Position numbers and translations under genes: made by a program
Part shown: positions 23,545 to 32,555 of the stretch, one piece after another
Layout of the letters: the number at the start of each line of letters is the position of its first letter
Position numbering within the stretch: position 1 is the stretch's first letter
Notes under the pieces: model-generated
Told to the model about the DNA's origin: nothing
Database searches by the model: none
What the model saw: only the letters and a program-made list of their open reading frames with translations
Source: Cordilura impudica
Taxonomy: Eukaryota; Arthropoda; Insecta; Diptera; Scathophagidae
Reading direction: 5' to 3'
NCBI GenBank assembly: GCA_963682025.1
Contig: OY821517.1
Span: 334,719,144-334,783,143 of the forward strand
DNA length: 64,000 bases

Positions 23545-24594
23545 ATATTATTTTATCAGTCTGCACTTCCCTCCATATGAACTATAACTATACCAAATTG
23601 CACACTCCTCCGTGCGCGCATTTTGCTTAAAAATGGTCAAAAGATGTACCTTTACGTACTAACATATAGATTTTTTTTTTTTTGATAATTAGAAAAAAAC
23701 TCAACCCCATAAAATAATTATATATTCTGGATCCTAATAACTAGCGCATTTGATATAGCGATGCCGTCTGTCCGTCTGTGGAAATCACGATCATGCTCTG
23801 AATAGGTCAACTGGGTTGCTGATTTTTAGTGATAATGATTTATTGATATCCTCAACAGCTTGCTATTTAAAATCAATAACATCGATTCAATAGGTCCCGA
23901 GATTTAAAAAAATTTTTAAATACCTTGAAAAAAAATTGATTTTTTTGTTGTTCTTGTTATCGCATTTATTGTAAATTTTGTTTCTTCAAAATAAGCGGCC
24001 GAGTTTGTCTAAATTTACCTGCCGAATTAACCATTACAGTGTTAAAATTAAAATTTCTACTTATAAAAAAATAAATAAAATGTTATGTTTTTTCTGAAGC
24101 ATTTAATGGCTCAAGCAACTTAAAGTTGTCATAGACGAATATCTGCTTTTTAATTGTAGTCGACTTTAGCCAACTTCTGTGCTCGATTACGCATAAGCCA
24201 GCAATGGAAAGCCTGCTCCGAAGAGGCTGCTGGCTGATATGTCAGAACAAATGACTATAATTTATTAAGGTGTGTTCATTAGGGTTGTTTGAAAAAAATG
24301 TTGGTCCAGTCACGCACTATAATTAAAGAATAGTTGAAGACGATTCCAGAAATTTTTCTTTTATTTATTATTATTTTTTTGTTTTAAAGTAAACACAATA
24401 TTTTGAAAAAATAATGAAACTCGTTTCTAAAACTCATCGACCTCAGTCGTTTTAGATTATTTTTTGATCAGGCGCTGTCAACGACTTTTTTGGCATCGAC
24501 TTGGACCTCTGCACGTTTCATATTAGCTTAGGCCAGTATTTCCAGACTTTTTTTTAAATGTTATCCCGAAATTTATGCAAAAAAAAATCTTTTA
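23545..24594. other. Intronic sequence, unidentified
   Basis: Contains slightly GC-richer islands (about 24160-24250 and 24450-24540) without a usable open frame or splice sites. Probably old transposon sequence; not identified. Confidence 0.35.
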
Positions 24595-25058
24595 ACAAGT
24601 AAGAAAATTATAGTCGTTCTGGTAAGGTCACTTATTGCTTGCAAAAAAAAAATTTGAGAAAAATCTGTGAAATATTTTTGTTTTTTGACAGACTTAAGTG
24701 AAGATTGGGAATCAGCTTCATATGGGGGCTATGACTAGGAATTGTCCTATAGGGTTTATTTTATTTTTGGACTACTGATGAATGGATGTAATAAACATAT
24801 ACAAACCCAATTTGACTGAGATCTATATGATAATTTGGATATTATGGCAATTAAAATTGATCTCATAGGGTCATTTGTATGGGGACTAGATCTAAACATG
24901 AACCGATTTTCAAATTTTAAGAACGTTCATTCTATGGCCGATAGAAGCTTATATGCTTAATTTCATCAAAATATATTCATAATTGCGACCTGTAGTTTGA
25001 TTACTAGGTTACATGGATACGCAGACTGACGGACGGACATCGCTAAAACTACTCAGAA
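24595..25058 (+). mobile_element. Dispersed fly repeat, copy 4, 3' truncated
   Basis: Starts caagtaagaaaattatagtc but jumps (head deletion) to ctggtaaggtcacttattgc. It continues through the standard sub-repeats and stops after gacggacggacatcgctaaa...ctcagaa, where the Jockey-like LINE begins. The tail TIR is missing. Confidence 0.8.
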
Positions 25059-25059
25059 C

Positions 25060-25200
25060 TTCAAGCAAATTCAATATGCGTTGCTTTTCATAGTAGCAAT
25101 ATCTTCTTATCAGCTATCTATTGTCCGCCAGAATTTTCAATAACATCAGCTCAATTTAGCGATTTCTGTGAAACACTAAGCGAAAAACACGTTGCCCCCG
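25060..25200 (+). pseudogene. Jockey-like LINE endonuclease fragment (left of insertion)
   Basis: Plus-strand frame reads ...FLSAIYCPPEFSITSAQFSD, then FCETLSEKHVAP. This corresponds to the known AIYSPP...FF.TLG stretch of the Jockey-clade apurinic-type endonuclease domain. It breaks off exactly at the CACAGTG terminus of the element at 25201 and resumes at 26997. 5' truncated at its junction with copy 4 of the dispersed repeat. Confidence 0.8.
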
Positions 25201-25925
25201 CACAGTGGACCATTTGACGAGAAGGCGGTCAAAAATCTATAACTTTTGATTGGATTGGAATTTTGATATGCGGTGTTTTTTGTTTGGTAGGTGAGACTTT
25301 AGCCTTTAAGTTTTGCTATAAAACGTAATTCTCGACCGAAAATAAAAAAAGGAACGGAGGGTTTAAAATACATTTTCATTTGAAGTTGAATTTTAGTACA
25401 AAAGTGGTGTTAAAAGGTAAAAAAAGGTTTTTTTTTTAAAATATAATGTCTTATTTTTCAGTTAATTTTACAACTAATACTTTTTAACAATATTTTAAGT
25501 TAATTTTTTCAGAAAATGCCAAACTTTGGCCCCCGTAAACTTTTTAGTCCTAATGTGCACAAGGGCCAAAGGTTGTTTTTTTTTTTGAAAGATCCCGAGT
25601 TAAAATATAATTTATTAAGCAGCGAACGTAAAAGTTACCTTATATTGGTTCAAGATAGAGAAGTTTCAATGAAAAACTCGTATGTTTTTGCTTTAGTTAA
25701 ATTTTTTTTTATTGTCTTTTTAAATATTTCTATATCAATTTTTATGGTAAATTTATGAAATATAACAATTTTTATTGTAAATTTACAAAATATATAAATT
25801 TTTAAATCAAGAAAATTTGTTAACTATATAAAAAAAGTGTAACTTATTGTTAGTGTAATGAAAAAGTACTTTAAATCAACCAATTTTAGTAAAAATTTCT
25901 TCTAAATAGCCTTGATTTTCATCTT

Positions 25926-26090
25926 CTAGAAGTTGTTTAGCTTCGTCCATTTTTGACGAATGTTGGACATATATGGATCTGAAGTGCACAACGAAATAGT
26001 GATAAGGTCTTCATTAGTACAACATCTGGACACTTTCCTTGTGTTGTGCTCGCGAAGGAATCTGTAGTCTTTGTTCCTTTTTTCTTTTAT
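25926..26090 (-). pseudogene. Short coherent frame inside the Transib-like element
   Basis: About 50 codons without a stop, in a region less AT-rich than its surroundings. It includes RNKDYRFLREHNTR and TSDPYMSNIRQK. I cannot place it in a family with confidence. Position inside the element suggests a transposase or cargo relic. Confidence 0.35.
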
Positions 26091-26412
26091 CTTTTATTAC
26101 CACTTTTAGAAGCATAAAAAACCCACACCCTAACCCCTTTTAAAAAGTGAAGCATACCTGCTCATATCTTAAAGGGCTATGTCGCAATAGTTTTTTTTTT
26201 ACCATTTACCTGTTATTTAAATTGTTTCCCATTTTGTCAGGTATTTAAACTATATAACTCTAATTCAGACTATTAATGTTTTTGAAACTTACCTATGTAA
26301 ATGTACCTGTAACAATTAAGCGCATTATATCTCAACCCTTTTTTATAAGTATATAACAACTCCTGACAAACTCTACCGACACGCAAAAAAATACACCGCG
26401 GTGCACCGGTAC

Positions 26413-26578
26413 GATCAACTTTTGTATTCATAACACTCAGACGGACGGACGGACATCGTTTAATCGACTCAGAAAGTGTTTTTGGGTCGATCCGTATAAC
26501 AAAAGATGGATAAAGATCCAATATTTTTGGCAGTTATAAACATCACCTCAAACTTAATATATCCTAACCACATAGTGG
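26413..26578 (+). mobile_element. Dispersed fly repeat, tail fragment
   Basis: From cactcagacggacggacg through cgactcagaaagtg, ataacaaaagatgga and aatatttttggcagttat to aaccacatagtgg. Nested in the Transib-like element. Confidence 0.8.
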
Positions 26579-26996
26579 ACAAATTTTGTATTCATAAATT
26601 TTGCAGAAAATATCTAACCTTGGGTCCGAAAAATTGTTCTGGTGCACACGGGCGGTAACTGGCGGGTTGTAATGGGGTATGGGAGTATAGGGGAGGGTTC
26701 GGACTATAGAAGAGTGCAAGATTTTTTCTGACTGCTTTTGACTGGCAGGAGTTATGCTCTATTAAGTAGGAGATTTTCGGAAAATTTGGACCTTTTTTAA
26801 AAAAATTTTTTTTTTTTTTTACTATTAATGTTACATTTTTAACATTAATAGTATGTATGTATAGTTGAGATAGAGTCGCAATTTTTTGGCTCCCGAGGTT
26901 TACTAGTATTTACTTTCAAATGAATAACATAACTTTAAAATCGGTAACAAAAAAAAAATGATTTTTGGCCGCCTTCTCAAAATATGGTCCACTGTG

Positions 26997-27790
26997 CGCC
27001 GGCGGTTAAAATGCTAAACATCCATAGAGGAGTTCGCGTCTTATAAGCCCTAGGGGAAGACAACTCTATAATGTCTTAATGCGCTAAAGGGATCTCCATT
27101 TTATCTAACCAGGGTAAGCTAGACACTGGCCTACAGATTTAAATGTAAAGCCAGATCTCATAGATTTTGGTATAACTAAGCATATTAGCAGAAATCTAAT
27201 ATCGGCGAAGTCAACTTCAGATCTCTCCTGGGACTATTCCCCTGATACATTCTGCCTTCGAGAGAATCCCATTTATAATCCTCAGGACTATAGATTTATA
27301 TCAACGAAGACAAATTGGTTAGCAAATATATATACAGTCACATTGACACCAACTCTTCCCTGGAGAATGAGGGGGACACTGGCATTGACTTTGAATTGGA
27401 CATGTTTAATTCAACGATAATAACTGCTGTGGTTTAGCCCTTAATCGCCGATACATGAAAGCAAAAATCAAATAGAAGAATTAGTGACCACTAAGAGACA
27501 CCTTAGAACAAAATGTCAATCCCATCGATCCCCTGCAGCAAAGTCTAGACTCAATTTAAGTATAAAAAAATTAAGGGAAGCGTAGAGACAAGTCGAAACA
27601 AGAAATCTAGACTCTTATCCAGAAACCCTTTCTCTTGGCTGTTCTAAACATCATTCTCTATGTGCAATGTTATCAAAAATGAACTGGATGTTATAAAAGC
27701 ACACGGGTATGATCTAATTTGCCCCTAAATTATTAAAGAACTACATATGATAGCATTATCTTACCTCCTTATATTACCAAATGCTTTCGA
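26997..27790 (+). pseudogene. Jockey-like LINE, endonuclease end to start of RT region
   Basis: Continues the frame broken at 25200. AGG, stop, NAKHP at the expected AGGDYNAKH motif (the active-site Asp/Tyr codons are lost to a stop). Then RLISPRGRQLYNVLM (about 27030-27080), DFGITKHISRNLISAKSTSD (about 27165-27225), and NSSLENEGDTGIDFELDMFN (about 27350-27410). Next come AAKSRLNLSIKKLREA (about 27535-27585) and DLICP.IIKEL near 27715-27745. The order is that of Jockey-clade ORF2. Many stops and frameshifts; inactive. Homology fades near 27790. Confidence 0.8.
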
Positions 27791-28237
27791 AATATTGGAA
27801 AACTTCAAAGATTATTATGATCCATTATTCCATATACTGCGCCGACGAAAAACTATTATACATACTAATAAAAATTGTTTTGGTTTTCCTAACCCTGTAA
27901 CTTTTACTTCGCTTTACACTTCAATGGCACTTCAATGGGACTTGAATGGCTCTTCTACAGCTGCTGATAGTGGTGACAAATCAACGTATTCATATGTATG
28001 TACACTTAAAAGAAAAAGCAGAAACTGTTTTTACTTCTTCTTCCCATAAGATGGATGACATTAAGGTATTTGCATAATTGAAACATCTCAACAATGATTG
28101 AAAGTGTGTTAAAATTTTGCTTCAATTACCAAAGCACTTTAGACAGCTGCATTTCTCACGCTGCTTACTAAAATTTGCATTTGGAAGAGATTTTCTTTTT
28201 TCCAGAAAAAAAAAAAATACGAGATACTAAAAGAAAC

Positions 28238-29015
28238 AAGTAAGAAAATTATAGTCGGTCTAGACCGACTATACGATACCCTATACCATGCGTTTAGAAA
28301 CCCTATCTCTTAGGCCCAACTAACTGGACATTGAAACTAAGCAAAAACCAAATTTGAGTGGGATTTTTATTAATTTTTTTGGCTGCAGATATGAAAAAGT
28401 TCATATCGGATGCTATATCTATAAAGGCACTAGGTCCAAAAATGGACCGATCCTGACCATGGTTGGTAAAGTCTCTTGTATTTTGCGAAAATATATACAA
28501 ACAAAATTTGAGAAGAATCAGTGCAATATTTTTATTTTTTAATAGATTTAAGTGAAGATCCGGAAGCAGCTCTATATGGGGCCAAAGGGATCATTTTTGG
28601 ACTACTCATTAATGGATGTAATGAACGTATACAAACCCAATTTGAGTAAGATCTATATGACAATTTGGATCTTATGGCAATTTATGTCGATTTCACAGGG
28701 GTAATTTGTATGGGGGCTAGGTCTGAACATGGACCGATTCTCACCAATTTCAATAGCGTTCATCCCATGGCCGATAAAAGCTTATATACCAAATTTCATC
28801 AAAATATATTCATATTTGCGACCTGCAGTTTGATTACAAGCTTTACATGGACACACAGACGGACGGACGGACGGACGGACATTGTTAAATCAACTCAGAA
28901 AGTGATTCTGATTCGATCGGTATAATTAAAGATGGGTCTAGGTCAAATATTTTTGGTTGTTACAAACAGCAGCACAAAGTCATTATACCCAAACCACATA
29001 GTGGTATAGGGTATA
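28238..29015 (+). mobile_element. Dispersed fly repeat, copy 5 (best preserved)
   Basis: Perfect head palindrome at 28252-28271, taccctatacca at 28277-28288, four diverged sub-repeats, cggacggacggacggac at about 28858, aaagtgattctgattcgatc, and tggtatagggta at 29002-29013 as the inverted counterpart of the head. Length about 780 bp. This is the best reference copy in the window. Confidence 0.88.
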
Positions 29016-29029
29016 AATATATATAAAAT

Positions 29030-29551
29030 AAAATCTCTCATTGGATCTCAAGTGGTGTGTTGACATTTAACAATTATCGATAACACAAATACATCAATAC
29101 GTAAATGTTTCAAATTGAAAATGAAACTGGAAAAAATTCGTACAAATTAGTATTTCTTATATTTGTATGTATGTTCATACGTTATATACGTACGTTATAA
29201 CGTTTATTTATTGTTTTTTTTTTTCTCAAATAGTGATAACAATATTGACATTTAATAACATTAAATGTCAGTTCTGTTTTTGGGTTGTCAAAATAAAAAA
29301 ACAAAATAAATAAAAAATCTGTTTTTGGTTATTTCCCTTAGAAACCTTGAATTTGGTTTTTATATTTATTATAAGCAAAAATATTATTATTATTATCATT
29401 CATTTCAACATGCAGTTATTATTTTAAATAAACATCAAAATAAAACACAAACAACAACAAAAAGTGCTTGTTTAAACATGCAAAGTGCTATAAATGAATT
29501 TTATTACATCTATTTAAAATAAACATTAAATTAGATCTAACTCGTACTTAC
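29030..29551. other. Intronic AT-rich sequence upstream of exon edge
   Basis: AT-rich; includes gttatacgtacgttataacg near 29190 (a small palindrome) and (TTA)n near 29385. No gene recognised. Confidence 0.4.
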
Positions 29552-29623
29552 CTGCGTACTGGTATTGATAAATTATCAAAACTGCGTGACATTTGCGATA
29601 CATCTTGACTAGCCCTACGTGAC
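29552..29623 (-). CDS. Short internal exon of the unidentified minus-strand gene
   Basis: On the minus strand a 72-nt open segment lies between aaaaatacag (acceptor) and gtaagtacg (donor). Reading: one base, 23 codons, two bases. The peptide starts SRRASQDVSQMSRSFDNLSI and ends PVR. The trailing AG joins the leading G of the exon at 5751 to give Arg. The joined peptide keeps the same Ser/Arg-rich style, with SRSFDNLS followed by SRSVDHGL. Length and style are like alternatively spliced linker exons of cytoskeletal or signalling scaffolds, but no family is identified. Confidence 0.8.
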
Positions 29624-29639
29624 CTGTATTTTTACGTAA

Positions 29640-30425
29640 CGTAAAAAAATAAATAAAAAAAAATAATAAAAAAATCATAATGAAATGATAAAAATAAAAA
29701 ACCAATTAAAAATAAAAAAATACCGTATGACATCATAAAGTTAAAGAAGCTTTCCTGGAAATAGTTTTCAAACATTTCTAAGTGGGCCCAGAACACACAC
29801 TTTATGGATATATCATATTGGTCAAGGGTTTTGATTTTTGTTTTGTGAAAATAATGCCTTTTCCAAATAACACGATGAAATATCGAAATCATATGTACAA
29901 GTAAATAAATTGAACCCTGATTTACAGGATATTAATTGAATATGAAATTAAGAAAATACTTCTTACAAAATAAGTAAACTTTCAAGCTTTTAAAAGCTTT
30001 CTTAAATTAAGGAAACATTAAAAAAATTATGTTACTTGTTCAAGAATTTACTATTATTTTATGGAAATATTTATTTATGATATTAAGGATAAATTTGCTA
30101 AAATGAGTTAAAAAAAATTTTTTAATATTTTATCGAGAAATATTTTAAATTTTAAAAAATTTGTTATTACTCAAAAACATTAAATTTACTTAATTCAAGG
30201 AAATTTGTTAATACTCAAAATATTGAAATTACTAATTTTAAACAAATTTTTAGTCTCTGAAAAGATTATATTTACTAAATTTTAAGAAATTTTTACTTGC
30301 GCAAAAGATTTTTGTAGAAAAAGAAAAGTATTTTATTTTTAAAAATTTTACTTTTAAACAGAGTTCAGAAGAAAAAACACATACTGAATAAAAAACTCGT
30401 ACATATACGAGTATGTAAACAAACA
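29640..30425. other. Probable intron upstream of the 29.6-kb exon
   Basis: AT-rich with A-runs; the frame at 29632-29892 is low complexity. Nothing else recognised. Confidence 0.4.
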
Positions 30426-30432
30426 TAGTTCA

Positions 30433-31140
30433 ATTATGTGTGTTACTAAATTTTGTACGGTGCCGAACACAATCATGACTGTGTTTCGTTACTCTACTCG
30501 AACATTTTTCTATCACGTAATTTTTGTTTCGAACACACAGAAACCACACAGATTCGAGTGTAGCTTTTTTATTTTAAGTCCGATTTCTTGCACGTGTACT
30601 GCTAAAAAAAAACAGAACATGTTCCTCAACGCGTACATCTAAAAATTAAAACCTTATTCACTCGCGATCGGAAAAAAAACGAAATTAAGTCATAAAAAAC
30701 ATATAAAATTTCTCTGTTTTCTATTTTATTACTATCTTTTTATATTTATTTTTATTTATTTTTTATTTTTATTATTATCTTTTTATTTTTATTTTTTTAT
30801 AACTGCTAATGGATTATTTTAGCTTTTTTTTATATAAATTTGGTTGAAACATTTGTTGTCGTTATTATAGGGGTGTTTCAGATTTTTTCGATGGCGAGTG
30901 GATAATGTTTTTATTTTTAGATGTACGCGTTGAAGAACATTTTCTATTTTTTTAGCAGTACACGTGCAAGAACACGAACTTAAAATAAACTAACACTCGA
31001 ATCTGTGTGGTTTATGTATGTTCGAAACAAAAAATACGTGATAGCAAAATGTTCGTGTAGATAACGAAATATTAAACCGAAACACCGTCATGATTGTGTT
31101 CGGCACCGTACAAAATTTAGAAACACACATAATTGATATG
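30433..31140. repeat. Long fold-back, ~250-bp arms
   Basis: Left arm 30433-30680 and right arm 30885-31140 are reverse complements with scattered changes. Shared boxes: attatgtgtgtt, acggtgccgaacacaatcatg, tatcacgta.tttttgtttcg, aaccacacagattcgagtgt, cttgcacgtgtactgctaaaa, caacgcgtacatctaaaaa. Spacer about 200 bp of (T)n/(TTTTTA)n. No transposase. Looks like a fold-back element or an inverted duplication; opposite-strand frames in both arms are mirror images. Confidence 0.85.
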
Positions 31141-31230
31141 AAAATAAAAATATGTGTTGGCTGCTTTAGAACAGAACATTGTGTGTTTGATGTGTGTATT
31201 TTCTGAACCTTGCATTTAAACACACGACGC

Positions 31231-31386
31231 GTAGCAAATCCAAGAGTTCCGAGGTGCAGATTGGAAAGAACTAAGCTACGTATTGATTATTTATGTGGTT
31301 ATATGGTTAATGATTTACCACCTAATTTAAAATCTGTGGGTCTATCAACGTTTAAATATTTATCAAGGTATATTTATACAGTCTAA
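31231..31386 (+). pseudogene. Possible LINE protein C-terminal scrap
   Basis: A 51-codon open stretch ending in TAA reads ...VPRCRLERTKLRIDYLCGYM, then VNDLPPNLKSVG, then STFKYLSRYI. The pattern (VPR.R, then LPP.LK.., then F...L..Y) is typical of the last residues of LINE reverse-transcriptase proteins. There is no start or upstream domain. The ~300 bp after it (to about 31560) may be its 3' UTR. Identification is tentative. Confidence 0.45.
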
Positions 31387-31884
31387 TTGAAATGCGTCTT
31401 ATGTAACTAAATTTGAATTTAACATGTAACATAACTATGAATTAATTCTTATCAATAAATGTTCCATTAAGGCACATATTTGTACATTAAAATATATCAT
31501 CTATAGCGAAATGTCTCTTGACGCTGAGGCCTAAATTGAATTAAATGTAAATATTATGTACAATTATCTCACCAAAAAAAAAAAAAAAACTAAAGAAAAG
31601 TTAACCTAAAAAAATTGCGAAAAAAAAAATTTTAAAATTACATTAAGGAAATTTCACTAATTTAAGGGAAACATTTTTTTAATTCCCAGCAAAATTTTAT
31701 TAAACGTTAAATTATAAAGCAACGTATTGGAGAAAATATAGAAAATTATAAAAGTGATGCAAAAAACGCGTTGTTAACAACATTTCTTTTCTGAAAATAT
31801 AACTGTAGTATTTAGTTCTTAATTCCAAAATAAAACCGTATTGTTTTCTGTTCAAGAAATATTTAAAATATCACACTATTTAAA

Positions 31885-32117
31885 CAAAAGCGCATTTCTA
31901 AAAAAAGTACCTTCTCAAAAAGGTAATATAAGAAATACCTTTAAAAAAATCACCTTTTTGATAACAAGTATCTTTTTGCAAAAAATACCTTTTTGAAAAA
32001 AGGAACCTTTTTAAAAAAAATTTCCCATTATAAAAAACTACTTATTTAAAAAAATACTTTTTTAAAAAGTATCTTTCTGAAAAAAATTAAGAAGGTACTT
32101 TTTTAAAAAAGTACCTC

Positions 32118-32165
<48 letters not shown>

Positions 32166-32555
32166 CCGTTTTTAAAAAAGTAACTTTTACCTTCATAGAA
32201 AATTAGCTTTTTAAAAAAGCACCTTTATAAAAAAAGTATCTTTTTCAAAAAGTTTTTTCAAAAAAAAAGTACATTTAAAAAAGTACATTTAAAAAAGTAC
32301 CTTTATAAAAAAGTACCTTTTTCAAAAAGTTATTTTTTTGTTAAAAAAAAGTATATTAAAAAAAAAAAAAAGTGATTTTAAAAAAAGTACCATTTATAAA
32401 ATAGTACTATTTTCGAAAAGTACCTATTAAAAAAAAGTTCGTCTTTAAAAAAGGACCGTTTTTAACAAAATAATTTTTTGCAAAAAGTTCCTTTTTTAAA
32501 AAAAGTAACTAGATGAGTGTACATTTAAAACAAGTACCTCTTTAATAAAGTATCT
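31885..32555. repeat. Minisatellite block 2, left part
   Basis: Diverged ~17-bp units aaaaagtacctttttta with a 44-bp poly-A expansion near 32120-32162. Continues at 34351 beyond the inserted LINE. Confidence 0.9.

Larger units (their letters stand above)
25201..26996. mobile_element. Transib-like DNA transposon remnant, 1796 bp
   Basis: Terminal inverted repeats of about 36 bp. The left one starts CACAGTGGACCATTTGACG and the right one is its reverse complement with a few changes, ending GGTCCACTGTG. The first seven bases match the Transib terminus CACWRTG. On both ends an A-rich block (aaaaatc) begins exactly 23 bp after the heptamer. Flanking pentamers ccccg (25196-25200) and cgccg (26997-27001) differ at one base, as expected for a GC-rich 5-bp target duplication. 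It split the Jockey-like endonuclease frame. No intact transposase; a short coherent frame (minus, about 25926-26090) may be a relic. It also contains a dispersed-repeat fragment at 26413-26578 and a hairpin (ttaatgtta...taacattaa) near 26825. Confidence 0.75.
5752..29551 (-). other. Inferred 23.8-kb intron packed with repeats
   Basis: The interval between the two phase-compatible minus-strand exons. It begins (minus strand) with gtaagtacg and ends with gttttacag. A/T-rich sequence with aataat/ctgatcaat lies upstream of the acceptor. It holds most of the transposon remnants described separately. That it is a single intron is an inference; a small exon inside it could have been missed. Confidence 0.6.

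Noticed and set aside
25516..25758. 80-codon frame inside the Transib-like element
   Set aside because: Phe/Lys-rich low-complexity second half, no motif, no splice or conservation signal.
28665..28925. Frames repeated in several dispersed-element copies (GARSEHGPI...FATCSL)
   Set aside because: Shared because the DNA repeat is shared; frames are short, broken in other copies and end in the ACGGAC tract.
30436..31223. Two similar small proteins on opposite strands (VTKFCTVPNT...)
   Set aside because: They are mirror images created by the fold-back arms.
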